Positions 24,494 to 37,290 of a DNA stretch of 64,000 bases are shown here, piece by piece; position 1 is the first letter of the stretch; each line of letters starts with the position of its first letter. Source of the stretch: Sapria himalayana (taxonomy: Eukaryota > Streptophyta > Magnoliopsida > Malpighiales > Rafflesiaceae); NCBI GenBank assembly GCA_029783825.1, contig JAREIK010017175.1:1-64000 (forward strand), given 5' to 3'. Below the pieces are notes generated by a model. That model did no database searches. It was not told the DNA's origin and saw only the letters and a program-made list of their open reading frames with translations. Position numbers and translations under genes: made by a program.

Positions 24494-25460
24494 TTATAGA
24501 TCTTGCTCAAACTCTAAATCCATAAAATCATCATGACTATCATTTGTTTCATCATCACTCTTGAACTCTCACTTGTCTTAATCTTCATCTCTTGATAACT
24601 GTGTCATTTTACTTGATGATATTAACTTTGATATTTATATTTTGCTTGAACTTGCTTTAATTTTTATATAAAACGTTAACTCCTCTAGTTCTTACAACAA
24701 CACCACAAGTTAAATCATTACTCTCAAATGCTAAAATATCTTTTGTAACATCGTCATCTTCTTTTTTTTCATCCATTATTTATTGTTATAATTTATATCT
24801 TCCAAAAAAAATAAAATCATTTAATATAATGCTCATTGAATCTTTTTATCAAGGCTCAATTGTACTTAATATACATCAAATCATTCAAGCATTAATATTC
24901 CAACATATTTCTCCTCTTGTTATAAATCTAAAAAAATCATGATTATTAGATTATATATTATATTAAATAATATAATAAAGATATTAATTTTTCGTAATTA
25001 TTTTAATAATTTACATTCTCGAAGATATTTTAATTTATTTCACAACCATATACACTATATATTAGGTTGAGATGCCACAATACAAATTTTTACAAACTAT
25101 TAATATTAGATCCAAATATACTTTATTATTCAATTATAATTAATATAAATAAATTATCAGCTAATATTTCATATATTTTAATAAAAAATATTTTATTTTA
25201 AATACAATAAATAAATAAATTAATAAACTAACCTAATAGTTAAGACCTCTTTGTTCGTATGGAAAAATCATAATCAAAAAGGTATTGAGAATGCACGTAC
25301 AAGTCCAATTATGATATAATTGTATATTCTTCACCTCTCTATTTCATCAATCTCAACATACATTTACAATCATCTTCAAAGATTTTTGAATCTAGATTTA
25401 CTAATAATCCTTTTGTATCATAATAAAACTCTGTGAACAAAAATTTTTAGTTGAATATAA
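24494..25460 (-). pseudogene. hAT transposase C-terminal region (Dimer_Tnp_hAT), decayed
   Basis: The minus strand contains NKRRNMLEY, stop, CLNDLMYIKYN near 24930-24860. This matches the end of the hAT dimerisation domain (K+RN+LEH.RLNDLVY+KYN). Upstream, near 25430-25340, is a stretch resembling the NPK..Y....D...F.DC motif that precedes the dimer domain in plant hAT proteins. Downstream is an acidic tail (SDDETNDSHDDFMDLEFEQD) ending at a stop at 24494-24496, also typical. Stops and AT-rich inserts interrupt the frame. The conserved SSGCERNWS block was not recognised. Confidence 0.65.
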
Positions 25461-26780
25461 GGCTAATGAAGCTGAATCTCTCACCGCCTATTAATGATTT
25501 TCATGATTTCCTTATACTTCTTTTAACTCTCATTTAAGCTTTTGATAATTATTTTCTGTCATTGCATGAAAACATAAATGAAACTCAATGTATGCCTCTT
25601 TTCACCAACCACCAAGTAAAGAATATGCACAAGAGGGTCTCACACCTTCAAACAAAATATTACAGTATTCTAAAAATGAGGCATAAAAATTATATTTGAT
25701 CTCTTTTCCTCTTTTGCCAATTTATAACTTCCTCATGTTATTTTTTTATTTATTAATACGAGATAAGGTGATGAAGCCATTACAAACCACATCTTTGTAA
25801 GCCTCAACAACTAATTTTGCTTAATAAATCATCTAATCATATTAAGCAATCTCACTTTATTATAAATACACCCGCATATAAATATAACTCACTTTATTCT
25901 CTTCTTGATATATGATAGTTTTTCAATATCTTTCAACAATAAGTCAAGACAATATGCAATACATAGTATCCATTACAAATATTGTCTTTTTTATTTCAAC
26001 AATCTACCTATATAAGTTAATGTTAAACATTAATATAGAAATAATATATAATGTGTAATAACCTAAATAAAATAATAAAAAAATCAAATTAAATTTTAAA
26101 TATTTACTATCACATAATTTGAAGTATTATCTATTATAACTTGATTAATATTATCTTTGTTAACTTCTTTCACCTAACTATCATATAATTCAAATAATTT
26201 ATCTCTCGTCTTGATCATAAAAAAATATCAATAGGTTTTATAAACATGAATACATGATTTTTCTTTATAAATTCACCATGAAATTCACCAACATTCTTTC
26301 TTTCCTATCAGTTCATTCATTTGATATAATTAAATATTCATTTTACTTCCATTATGTAAAATGATTCTTCATCAAATTCATTATAAGAATTAATTCTTTT
26401 TTTAGACTGGTAACTCTCACATCATAAAAATTAAATCTCTTATATCTCAAATAATATTGCCCATTTTCCTTTCAAGCATTGGTTAATAACAAATATAGTT
26501 GACTATATTAAATGAATTACCGTAATATATAACTGTCTACAAAATAAAATATTAAATTCTTTGTAAGAATTAATTCTTTATTTAGACTAGTAACTCGCAC
26601 ATCATGAAAGTTAGATCTCTTATATTTCAAATCATATTACCTGATTATCTCAAGCATTGGTTAAGAACTAATATAGTTCACTATATTAAATGAATTGCAA
26701 CATCATATAATCATCTACAAAATAAAATATCGACTCTTTCATTAACCTCTGACTTGTAAGTATTATTGAGAGTGATGCAT
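25461..26780 (-). other. hAT interior, decayed; no domain recognised
   Basis: AT-rich sequence between the C-terminal hAT segment and the GC-rich tandem family. Two stretches starting near 26380 and 26560 (both with GAATTAATTCTTT and TAGACTxGTAACTC) are a diverged tandem duplication of about 180 bp. No clear transposase domain is readable. Confidence 0.45.
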
Positions 26781-29100
26781 TGTGGGGCCAGTGCAAATGG
26801 CATGCTTGAGGCATGCTTGAGCTCAAGGCATGCCTGTGGCACGCATGGCCTTTGGGTGCTAACATAGCCCTAAGGCCCACTTTTCTCAACCATATGTGTT
26901 GGGTAGGACATGGTCGAGTTGGCCACTACCTATGCCCCCTCACCCTAGTTGGTTAGCTAATTCCTGACTATTGGGTGCTAACACTGGCTGACTAGCAAAA
27001 AGCCAGTGCCCAGTGGCCTATGGCCATATCCACTAGATTGTACTAGCTAGGACAACCCATCAACCAATGCCTAGTGACCATTAGGTATCAAGCAAGGGGC
27101 CATGGGCACTAATTTTGTCATACAGAGTTTGTTTTTAAAATTGAAATTTAATTTTTAAAAATTTAATTATTATATATAAATTGTATTGCATTGTAAATGA
27201 AAATGAATAAAAATCAACTCAATAAAAAATACATCTTTTTCATGATATTGATTTCATCATAATATCACAAATAATAATAAATTAAAAAACTAAGTAAAAA
27301 GCACGACAATCAACAATAGTCAACAATGGTAACATGTGAGTCTTAAGGCATGTATGAGGCACACATGGGCGTTGGGTGCTAACACAGCCCAAAAGCCCAC
27401 TTTTCTCAGCCAGGCATGTTGTGTAGGACATGATCGGGTTGGCCACTACCTATGCCCCCTCACCCTGGTTGGTTGGTTGGCCGGTCCTTGGCAGTTGGGT
27501 GCTAACACTGGCTGACTAGCAGCCAGCCAATTCCCAGTGGCCTATGGTCACAACCACTTGATTGTACTAGCTAGTGTCTTAAGGCCTGCCTAAGGCACAC
27601 ATGGCTGTTGGGTGCTAACATGGCCCAAAAACCTACTTTTCCCAATTAAACGTGTTGGGTAGGACAAGGTCAGGTTGGCCACAACCTATGCCACCTCACC
27701 TTGGTTGGTTGGCTGGTTCCTGGTACTAACACTAGCTGACTAGCAGCTAGCCAATGCCCAATGACCTATGTACACATCCACTAAATTATACTAGCTAGGC
27801 CAACCCATCAACTAATGCCTAGTGGCAATTGGGCGTTAGGCTAGTGGTCATAGACACTAACTTTGTCATATAGAGTTTTTTTTTAAATATTTTTTTATTT
27901 TTAACAATTTAAATATTAAAAATATACTATTTATATTGTTAATGAAAATGAATAAGAGTCAACTCAAAAAATATATATCTATTTCATAATTTTGATTTTG
28001 ATCTTATCACAATATCACAGATAATAATAAATTAGAAAATTAAGTAAAAAACACAATAATCAACAGTAATCAACAATAATAACATGTGTGTCTTGTAATA
28101 TCCAAAATAAGTTTGTATGGTTCGGATTGTCACTTCACAAGTTTTTTGTCAAAACCTCGATACCCTTGATGTCATATGAGTCATCATCCACTAGTAATTT
28201 TTTCAGTTGATCCTAAAGACTAATTAATGAATCATCGCAGTCTTTTAAGCATGAGAATATTTTTATGATATATGGTCACAATATCAATCTCTTATCTGAA
28301 ATAATATAAATATTTACAAAAAAATAAACTCAATAATATGAAAGATACAAAAAGATTAGTAAATCACGTATAATCTTAGATAATATGAGATAGATGAATT
28401 TGTATGATTTTTAGTAATTTTATGAAGAAAGGAGAAAGATAATGCATCTCTTCGGGTTTAATTTTTGTGGCGGGAGGGGGTCGGCATTTAAAGTGATTGC
28501 CTCCCATCAGGAGTGCTTGAAGTAATTCATGCCTTTTTGTCTTTCACAAATGGGCATGCCTCCCCCCAAGCGAGGCACTATGGCAAGGGAATTGTGGTGC
28601 CTGCACTTATTTAGTGCCTAAGGCATTCCTGCTCTTAAGGCATGACTAAGGAGTGCCTGGCTGTTGGGTGCTAACATGGCCTAGCGGCCCATTTTTCTCA
28701 GCTTGGTGTGTTGGGTTGGCCACTACCTATGCCCCCTCACTCTAGCTAGTTGGCTGGCTCCTGGCTACTGGATGCTAACACTAGCTTATTGGTAGCTAGT
28801 TGGTGCCCAATGGCCTGTGGCCACTGCCACTAAACTGTACTGGCCAGGCTAACCCGTCTGCCAATGCCTAGCAGCCACTAGGCATCAGGCGGGAAGCTGT
28901 AGGCATTAACTTTGTCAAATAATGTTAGTTTTTAAAATAGGATTTTAATTTTTAAAATAAAAATAAATAAAAATCATAACTCAATAAAAAATTTATCTAT
29001 TTCATGTTTTTGATTTCATCATGATATCACAAATAATAATAAATTGGAAAACTAAGTAAAAATCATGACAATCAATAGTAATTAGCAATAATAACATGTC
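26781..29100. repeat. GC-rich tandem family inside the hAT, four copies
   Basis: Four copies of a block with the landmark TTGGGTGCTAACAT, at about 26848, 27367, 27602 and 28648. Each continues into GGCCACTACCTATGCCCC, a second internal GCTAACACTGGCTGACTAGC, and (in most copies) TGCCTAGTGGC. AT-rich linkers with AATAATAATAAATT and CAACAATAATAACATGT follow. The blocks contrast sharply in base composition with the surrounding hAT sequence. Copy number and spacing suggest unequal exchange. Confidence 0.85.
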
Positions 29101-29460
29101 AGTCTTCTAATATCCACAATAAATTTGTATGGTTCATATCGTCACATCTCAAACTTATAGTCAAACCTATATATCATTGATGTAGTGTGAGTCATCATTC
29201 ACTAGCAATTATTTCACTTAATCCTAAAAACTTATTTATGGATCCTCTCAATCTTTTAAGCATAAGAATACTTTTATCATATATGGTCACAATATCAATC
29301 TCTTATCTAAAATAATATTCATAATCTCAGAATAAATAGGATCCAATATTATGTTAGATATCAGATGAGTTAGTTGATCACATATAATCTTAGATAATAT
29401 GAGATTGATGGATTTATATTATTTTCACTAATTTAATATATCAAAATTCTTAATAGAATC
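28091..29460. repeat. Tandem duplication, period about 1.01 kb
   Basis: 28091-28440 (starting TCTTGTAATATCC) aligns with 29103-29460 (starting TCTTCTAATATCC). Shared blocks include ATATGGTCACAATATCAATC and ATAATCTTAGATAATATGAG. The duplicated unit includes one copy of the GC-rich family (copy at 27602 versus copy at 28648). Confidence 0.85.
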
Positions 29461-31240
29461 ATATGATAAAATAGAGCAATAAGTAATATCTAAGTACCGA
29501 GATAGCTTTCTCTTATTCGATGAACCATCACATCATTTACCTCTAGCTAATAGAATTAAAAAATTATTGTATTCAATTAATTTGTTCATATCTATTCTCG
29601 AAAACTAACTAAAAGACTCACTAAAACTATAATACTTAGTGTCATGATATTTAAACATACTATCTAATCGTTCATGAATCCTATAATATGTTTATTTTAT
29701 TTTATTCATGCATGTGAATAAATATTATAATATGTTTTATAGCTCTTCCATCTTAACATAATTATCCAAAGATGCAATCAAATAATAAAAAGTAAACATT
29801 CATAATGTATATCTTCTATATTTGTTAAATGTATACCTAATATTACATATACACTAAAATACAATACATATAGTAAGAGTGTACATAAGTTAAGACATAT
29901 TTATCATATCATAAAAATCATTAAGAATTTCAAAAATTAAATTTTTATCTTATAATCTAAATTATTAATAATAATTTTACTAATTTTACTATTGACATCG
30001 TTGAATATCAAGTGTTGATAGCGAACACTTGAATTCAACATGAACTATGTATAATACTAATGGAGTCTAACATTCATTTGAAATTTTTTCTTTTTTAAGC
30101 CTACTTACGAACATAAAATGTAAAAATCTTATTGTCTGCTAGGTATCTTAATATATTTAACTTTTAGTCAATTTTTTATATTTTCAAATATGAATAAAAC
30201 AATTTTTATTCATACTTGCACTATTAGATTAATTATATGATACATATACCTAACATAAAAAATATCATCTAATGATACATCTCTAATAATTCTCACAAAC
30301 ATATTAATCACAACACTTATATTTGAAACATTACCAAATATAATACTAAAAATTTTATTTTGAATATCATATTCTCTAAAGATCTTTGAAAAACACTTAT
30401 ATATAGAAAGTCATAATGAGGATGAACATTCTCATGAAAATATAACTTTTTTTATTTAATTTTCTACTTAAAATCAATATAGTGGGTGATAACTTATGTG
30501 AATACATCATCACAACAAATATAAATGTCGAAAGTCACAAAAATCACTTCATTGTTTTTTAAGTCCATTAATTACTAATTAATATATTATTCCTACTAAT
30601 TTAACCTAGAAATTCTATGATAAATAAATTAAAAGTAAGTTTGCCTAATATGAATTTTATCAAGTCTTTCCTTCCAAACTCATTGTCATAAATGAAGTCA
30701 ATAAACCTTAAGTTGATACAACTTCAAAATTTCACTCGTCAATTAAGTTTGTTTGAGATCTAATGCACCATATTTTTTAGTGTATTAATTGGCATATCTC
30801 TTATAGTGGTCAATGCCACCAGCAACCCCTCCTACATAAATATATCTTTCATAATATATATATTATATCGAATCTTCTTCGATATCTCTAAAATTTTATT
30901 TTAAATTATGTTAAAATGTGTGTATACTACTGAAGTTTGCTTATTTTTAAGTTTTTTAGTCACATGACTCGGTGTCATAAAAGAAAACTTAGTTTCGACC
31001 TCAAACATTTTTATCAAGTTACAACTATTATCTATATATAAGTCTAATTCATTTTAATAATATTTATTATTTGTTATTTTTTAATTTAAAAGACTAAAGC
31101 ATGAGAAGAAGAATAGTATTTTTCTAATCCTTTACTTTTTTTGTTAATTTATTTATTTATATAAAAATTTTTAAATACAATATATGCAATGTAATATGTA
31201 TCTTTATTTTATGTGGGCATCATGTATTTTTTTACCTCTA
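29461..31240 (-). pseudogene. hAT transposase N-terminal half, mostly unreadable; possible BED finger
   Basis: Near 30850-30790 the minus strand reads YVGGVAGGIDHYKRYAN, which resembles the GGI.R.KQHL part of a plant hAT BED zinc finger. The preceding Cys pair was not recognised. The rest of the region should hold the DUF659-type domain, but stops are dense and I could not place it. The call rests on position within the hAT and the short BED-like match. Confidence 0.35.
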
Positions 31241-31865
31241 CATCAGATTCTCATGCTTCGAAGTCATAGCTCATCATAAAAATAACTCTGACATTCCAAT
31301 AAATTAAAATTATAATTAAAAAAAAATTATGGGCACAAACAGGATACTATGATGCTTTTATAATTTAAAAGAAGAGCCAGAAGAAGAGGGGAGAGAAGAC
31401 GTAATTACAAATAAATTATGAAAAATAAATTATATCAAAATATTATTTATAGATAAAATAACATTATATCTATAAATAATATTTTATCCATTTAACAACC
31501 ATATATCGAATTTTGCTCATTAAACCATTGGATTCGGATGTAATCCAATAGATAAAATAATTAGAATTTTTTTTATTTTGGCCAACAGCACAACAACAAG
31601 TGTTTTTCAATAAGCAAATAGCAACCATTTTAAAATGAATGCTTTTTACAAATGTGGTCATGCCACATTTCATGTCAATGTGCCTTCCTCATGGGCCATA
31701 CCTGATATGACATGAGGCTCGTGTGTTCCCACAAAAGTAGTGCCATAGGCTAGCACGAGTGAGGCCTAGACACTATTTTGAACCATGCCATGTCAAACCT
31801 GATATGTCTAAATTGTGTCATTTCATGGGTCGTGCTCAAGCTACCCAGCACACTTTACACCCCTA
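31241..31865 (-). other. hAT 5' subterminal region
   Basis: On the minus strand it shows the layout common to plant hAT elements: a GGGGTGTAAA terminus, a GC-rich zone with GAGCACGACCCATG and GGTATGGCCCATGAGG, then TTGTTGTTGTGCTGTTGGCC and ATTGGATTACATCCGAATCC. These support the hAT assignment independently of the coding traces. The open frame 31470-31673 lies within it and is not convincing as a gene. Confidence 0.6.
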
Positions 31866-33140
31866 ATTTTATTGTATAAGATTGCATAAGTACCTAATCA
31901 AATCAAACTAGCATATAGGATGCAAAATATTAGTATGCTTTTGTAGCTGATATGTCTCATATTATATAATCAAAACATCCTTAAGAAAATAATATAGTAT
32001 TCTCAAGTTAACTAGTCATAAATACTCAAGCTGGGAATGCATAAGTAATAAATTCAAAATACTCATATATATATAAAGAGAGATCTTATTGTTAAAGAAA
32101 GAATATATAATTCAACCTACTTAATCTCAAATAGAATCTTCCTTAGAGTCTGCCAATTATTCAAATAAAAAATAATAGAAATAAAAATAAAGCTATAATT
32201 TAATTATCTAAAAAGATAACTCACATAAAATAAACTAATAGGAAAATCAAAAATAAATATGATACAAAGAAGTAATAAAGATTAAAGCTGAATAATAGCA
32301 TAATCAAGAAACTTTTAAATATTTTTCAATTGGTAATAATAATATTTTCAAAATAAGAAAAGAATATAAAAAATATATATTTACCAATGATATAAATATT
32401 TACTCTTGTGCTGATAATCAATAAATATGAAATGAGAGTAGAAATAAAATAATCATTTATACTTATAAGAAAAAATAATTTATTATTATCTTAGAGAAAA
32501 ATTTTGTATACTCATTCTTAGTATGTGTTGTGATGAATTAACTCTATGAAGACCCCTAGATAGCTTTGACTAAAAGTCTATCTCTCTCACTACAACATAA
32601 TACTATCGATCTATTCTCTAAAAATAATATATAATAATTATTTTTAATATGCCTAATCCTCCAATAATGAATTCACTGAACTAAGACTTTCTTCTATCTA
32701 CCTCTACTGTGATAATCCAGACAATATCACAAAATTGTGATTTCTCAAAAAAATACAAAAGTAACTATACTTAATTCTTTTCACCTTTTTTTATAGAACA
32801 ACAAAAACACTAATTAGGATTTCTACACAAAATTACCATCTTCCATTACCACTAACCACCATATGTTGTTGTGGACCGTTATGGTTTTTTGATAAAAACC
32901 CATTGCACTTTGCATGCCTCCACCATGCATTATGCCTCCATCATGCATTATGCCTCTACTACCACTTGTCTAGCATTGTGTACCCCTTGTTGTACATTGT
33001 ACGCACCTCTTGTCGCACACTGTTCGTGCCTGCTACCCTTATGCGAGCACTTGTTGCCCTTACTGTGTTTATTTTTTTTGTTAGAGGTAAGTTTAAGTGC
33101 CCTTCTATAATGTGTAATCCCTAAATCATATATATATATC
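31866..33140 (-). pseudogene. Copia 2 upstream part (GAG-pre-integrase trace)
   Basis: Near 32030-31880 the minus strand reads HSQLEYL, LVNLRILYY and KHTNILHP, which resemble H.RLGH, L..L+.L and GKHTR..FP of the GAG-pre-integrase zinc module. DNA just before the hAT end (GCTAGT...TTTGATTTGATT) resembles the SPFDLIH segment that precedes the integrase core. This is where Copia sequence should resume if the hAT interrupts it. The remainder is unreadable, and a less AT-rich patch at 32871-33110 with a repeated CATGCATTATGCCTC motif is unassigned. Confidence 0.45.
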
Positions 33141-33142
33141 AG

Positions 33143-33154
33143 TCTTTAATACCA
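33143..33154 (-). promoter_or_regulatory. Possible primer binding site of Copia 2
   Basis: On the minus strand TGGTATTAAAGA resembles the tRNA-iMet primer site TGGTATCAGAGC at 9 of 12 positions. Its orientation and position upstream of the Copia 2 coding traces fit, but the LTR end that should precede it was not recognised. Confidence 0.35.
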
Positions 33155-33994
33155 TATTGACAATTAAAATGTAGAAAAAAAAAATAAACATTCAATATCA
33201 AATATGTCATGCCTATCATTGGGTTGGGTGATCCCATCAAATAACATGAAATAAAAAAAAAGAAAAGGTAAATAAAATTACAACAGAACTCAAGCCCCAG
33301 TTATGCATCCATTTAACTCCAAATGAAAAATTAAACATCTAAGGTCAAGATTTTGTTGATTATCTCACCTTCAACTATATCACATCGACTGTCTGTCATA
33401 TAACACTTGGAGCACCAATTTGTAGCGAAAATTCACTTTTGTTATTGAATAATAGGAGTAAAACTAGAGTGAGTCAAGATGTTCGAATTAGTTTTCAGAG
33501 TAAACCAGTGTGAGTCAGGGTGTTCAAATTTGTTTACACCCCGCCTTACTTTATCCATATATGACAATGTTCTGGTGAGCTTTGCACCCAACATTACTTC
33601 AGCCAAATGCCAGGTTAAGGTTCAGGTGAGCTTTTCGCCCAACATGACTACGCCATGTTGAGGTTCAGATGAGTTTAAACCTAGATTTGAAAATATTAAA
33701 TAAAATACAACATTACTTTTTTCTACCCAACTTGAAAATATTTACAAAAGAAAAAGCATGGCTTTAGATATTTAAAAACATTAAACCAAATACAAAATAT
33801 ATTTACATATTAATGCATTTAAAATGTCAAACATTAAAATACCCTAGCATGTACAGTAATTTTCAAATTCAATTATATATTTAGATTAAATATATAAGCC
33901 TGTACAATAATTTTAAATTTCAAAAATATAGTCAGATTATATGTGTGTGTATATATATATATATATAAGTTAATGTACAAAAGTTTTCTAAAAC

Positions 33995-34026
<32 letters not shown>

Positions 34027-34329
34027 TTATATTTATATAATTATATCCATGAATATTTTTGAAAACTTATATATATAAATCTATATATATAAATATTATC
34101 GAAAACTCATATAAATATAAATATAAATATATATATATGTTATTTTGGAAAGGTATGTCATGGTCTATATATGAAAGTATAACTAACCCAAATAGCTAAA
34201 AAAATTACTAGCTAAATGCATATATTTTGAAAAAAAAAATATTTAAAGAATTATCGATTCTAATTGTATATAAACTAATAAAAATATAAATTTAGATAAT
34301 TATGTAGTGACATATTTAAATTAGCTGGA
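33155..34329. other. Unassigned region with simple repeats
   Basis: Possibly the LTR of Copia 2. A patch at 33470-33670 has three diverged repeats built around GTTCAGGTGAGCTTTxCxCCCAACAT. A TG/TA/CA tract lies at about 33940-34030. I recognise nothing coding. Confidence 0.4.
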
Positions 34330-35360
34330 GAAAATCTGTCGCTAATAATTATCTAGGAAAATTCTGTCGCTAAATTCTCCATTTTTCTTTGGGCAGAAAT
34401 TATGAAAATTTAGTGGCAGATTATGTCGGGATATAATTAGCTAGAAATAATTCGTTACTAATAATTAGCTAGGGAAATTCCATTGCTAAATCCATCGTAA
34501 AATTAATGATTTTAATTTCCGTGAAATTCCATCACTAAATCCGTCACTAATTTATGGATTTTATTAGTTAGAGATATTCGCTTCCTAAATCCGTAGTTAA
34601 AATATGGATTTTATTAGTTAGTGAAAATTCGTCACTAAATCTATCCCTAAATAAAGAATTTTATTAGTAAAGTAAAATCCATCACTAAATCAATGATTTT
34701 ATTAGCAAAGAAAAATCCGTCACTAAATTCGTCGCTAAATCAAGGAATTTATTAGCAAGGGAAACTACGTAGCTAAATCCGTCGCTAAATCAAGAATTTT
34801 ATTAGCAAGAGAAAATCCGTCGCTAAATCCGTTACTAAATCATTGATTTTATTAGCAAGTAAAATCCATCTCTAATTCCGTCGCTAAATCATGAATTTTA
34901 TTAGAAAGGGTAAATCTGTCGCTAAATCCATCGCTAAATCATGGATTATATTATCTAGGGAAAATCCATCGATAAATTCGTTGCGAAAAATTAGCTAGGG
35001 AAAGTCCATCACTAATTTCATTCTTTTATTAGCAAGGGATATTATGTCGCAATATCCATCACTAAATTCCCCATTTTTTTGAGTAGAAGTTATGAAAATT
35101 TTCCGTTGCTAAATCTGTTTATAAAATCCCTACTTTTTTTGAGCGGATTTTATGAAAATTTTCTGTCACTAATCTGTTGCTAAATCCCCCGCTTTTTTGA
35201 GCAAAATTTTCAAAAAATTTTCTCTCCCTAATCCGTTGTTATATTTTTTCCAAAAAAAGATCATAAATTCCTTACTATTCCCTAGCTAATCCCTTATAAT
35301 TTAGCTATGGATTGATCCATAGCTAAAATTCCCTAGCTAAATTGATATTTTCTTGTAGTG
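34330..35360 (-). repeat. Right subterminal array and terminus of CACTA 1
   Basis: More than fifteen diverged copies of a roughly 50-bp unit with TCCGTCGCTAAATC and ATTTTATTAGCAAGGGAAAA, the inverse complement of the left-end motifs. It ends with AATTCCCTAGCTAAATTGAT and the terminus TTTTCTTGTAGTG at 35348-35360. Density and orientation fit a complete CACTA end. Confidence 0.85.
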
Positions 35361-35639
35361 AAATAGTTGAGATATTTAATTAATAAAATGATGATATGTC
35401 ATAATATTGTTAATTCATAATAATATGTGATAGCCATAGATAGAAATCTAGAATGCTACTTTCTAGAGGATAATAGTGATTTAGTGGGAAAATTTTATGA
35501 TGAACATCATGTTGGACTAATTGTATGGTGATTAACCTCTGATAAATAAACAAACATAAGTTGCCGCTTTGAGAGATAGCCAAATGTTAAAAGTCCTGCA
35601 TTGATTAAAATCTAGGATGATCTTGAGGATGATCAATAA
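35361..35639. other. Flank right of CACTA 1, unassigned
   Basis: If the 6798-35360 pairing is right, this should continue Copia 1 after its RT. I could not recognise RNase H, a polypurine tract or an LTR here, which weakens that pairing or means the flank is deleted or replaced. Confidence 0.3.
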
Positions 35640-36614
35640 TTATATGTTTAACTATATATGTATAATTATTTATACATATTTGTATAATTATATAAATCTC
35701 TTTATAACTATATTTTATTATATTTGTAACTATGTAAACTAATTTTATAACTATATCCACAACTATATATAACTATTTTTTTAACTTAATTATAATTTAT
35801 AACTATATGTATAATTCTATATAACTATATTTCTAACAAAATATACTATATGTTTAATAATATATAACAATATTTAATTGTATTTTACTTTATAAATATT
35901 TGTATAACTATGTAATACTCTATATAATTAAATATAACTATATTTGTAACTATGTATATAGATATGTATTCTTATAATTAAATAATTAAATATAATGTTT
36001 TTTATTTGTTTATAACCTTTTAAACATTTTTATATAACTACTTGTATGAATATATCTATATATAACTATATGTTTAACTATATATAACTCTATTTTTAAC
36101 TATATATACTATAGGTATAAGAACATATAACTATAAATAATTGTCTTTGACTATATGTATAACTATAAAAACATTATACATAAATATATTAAAATTTATA
36201 ATTAACAACATATATTTACTAAATATTTTTATATATTTGTATAAAAAATGTATTTTAGTATTTATATACCTATACATAACTATATGTATAAATATAAGAT
36301 ATTATAAAAAATATATATATATACCTACATGTATAAATATAAGTTAAACTATATGTGTATATATATGTATAACTACATGTAACTATATTTATAACTACAT
36401 GTATAACAACATACAACATTATGTTTAATTATGTGTATAACTATATAAAAATATTTGTAAAACTAAATAAAACTTTATATAATTAAATATAACTATATTT
36501 TTAACTATTTATACATATATGTAATCTATATATTTGTTTATAACTATGTATATATTTATGTAAAACAAAATATAACTACTCATATGAATATATATATATA
36601 TACATTTTTATAAC

Positions 36615-36667
<53 letters not shown>

Positions 36668-36899
36668 AATGTTTAATGATATATAATTTTTTATAACTAT
36701 ATATATTATATGTATAAAAACAATTAGCTATAAATAATTCTATCTTACAATATGTATACCTATAAAAAATTTATACATAACTATATTTAAATATATGTTT
36801 AACAACATATATTTAATATACATTTTTATATATTAGTATAAAAAATGTATTTTAGTATATATATACCTATACATAACTATATGTATAAATATATGAAAT

Positions 36900-36948
<49 letters not shown>

Positions 36949-37290
36949 CATGTATAAATATAAGTTTAACTATACATGTAACTATATGTATAACCACATG
37001 TAACTATATTTATAATTTTATATATAAAAACATACAACATAAAGTTTAACTATATGTGTATAACTATATATAAATATTTGTATAAATATAAAAAACTCTA
37101 TATAAATAAATATAACTTTATTTTTAATTATGCATACATATATGTATAAATGTATGTAAATCTATATAATTATTTAAAACTATACATTTATGTATAACTA
37201 CTTATAACTACATGTATGCATGTATCTATATATAACTATATGTTTAACTATATATAATTATTTATGACTACATATACTATGTGTATACTA
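35640..37290. repeat. Diffuse TATAACTA-type array, copy 2
   Basis: A long array of ACTATATGTATAACTATAT-like repeats with (TA)n tracts at about 36613-36662 and 36905-36945. Two large internal repeats are visible (about 36020-36460 and 36590-37090). Parts align with 52660-53040, for example TAACACTCTATATAATTAAA and GTAAACTAATTTTATAACTA. It lies upstream of the TNP2 remnant and may be its leader intron. Confidence 0.75.

Larger units (their letters stand above)
23804..31865 (-). mobile_element. hAT transposon, about 8.06 kb, nested in Copia 2
   Basis: The minus-strand 5' terminus reads TAGGGGTGTAAAGTGTGCTG (from 31865), close to the common plant hAT terminus CAGGGGTGTAAA. The other end, TAAAGATGTCAATCACG at 23804, is its imperfect inverted match. 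Next to the 5' end lies the typical GC-rich subterminal zone (GAGCACGACCCATG-like). Coding traces lie between: a possible BED finger near 30830 and a hAT C-terminal dimerisation segment near 24900, both minus strand. The putative 8-bp target duplications (GTTCAAGT and ATTTTATT) do not match, so the exact ends are uncertain or eroded. Confidence 0.7.
6798..35360. mobile_element. Composite CACTA (En/Spm) element 1, about 28.5 kb including nested insertions
   Basis: The left terminus CACTACAAAAAAATG at 6798 and the right terminus TTTTCTTGTAGTG ending at 35360 are inverted. They stay alignable for roughly 100 bp (ATTTAGCTAGGGAATTTTAG, then ATCAATCC, then GGGATTAGCTAG, then GAATAGTAAGG). Both are flanked by AAA, compatible with the 3-bp CACTA target duplication, though AAA is weak evidence in AT-rich DNA. 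Both ends carry arrays of a degenerate TAGCGACGGA motif. The interior holds nested Copia and hAT elements and a third CACTA terminus at 14258. No TNP2 was recognised inside. The right end could instead pair with 14258, and I could not recognise the rest of Copia 1 after 35360. Confidence 0.55.

Noticed and set aside
32588..32600. CACTACAACATAA as another CACTA left terminus
   Set aside because: Only eight bases match and no subterminal repeats follow.
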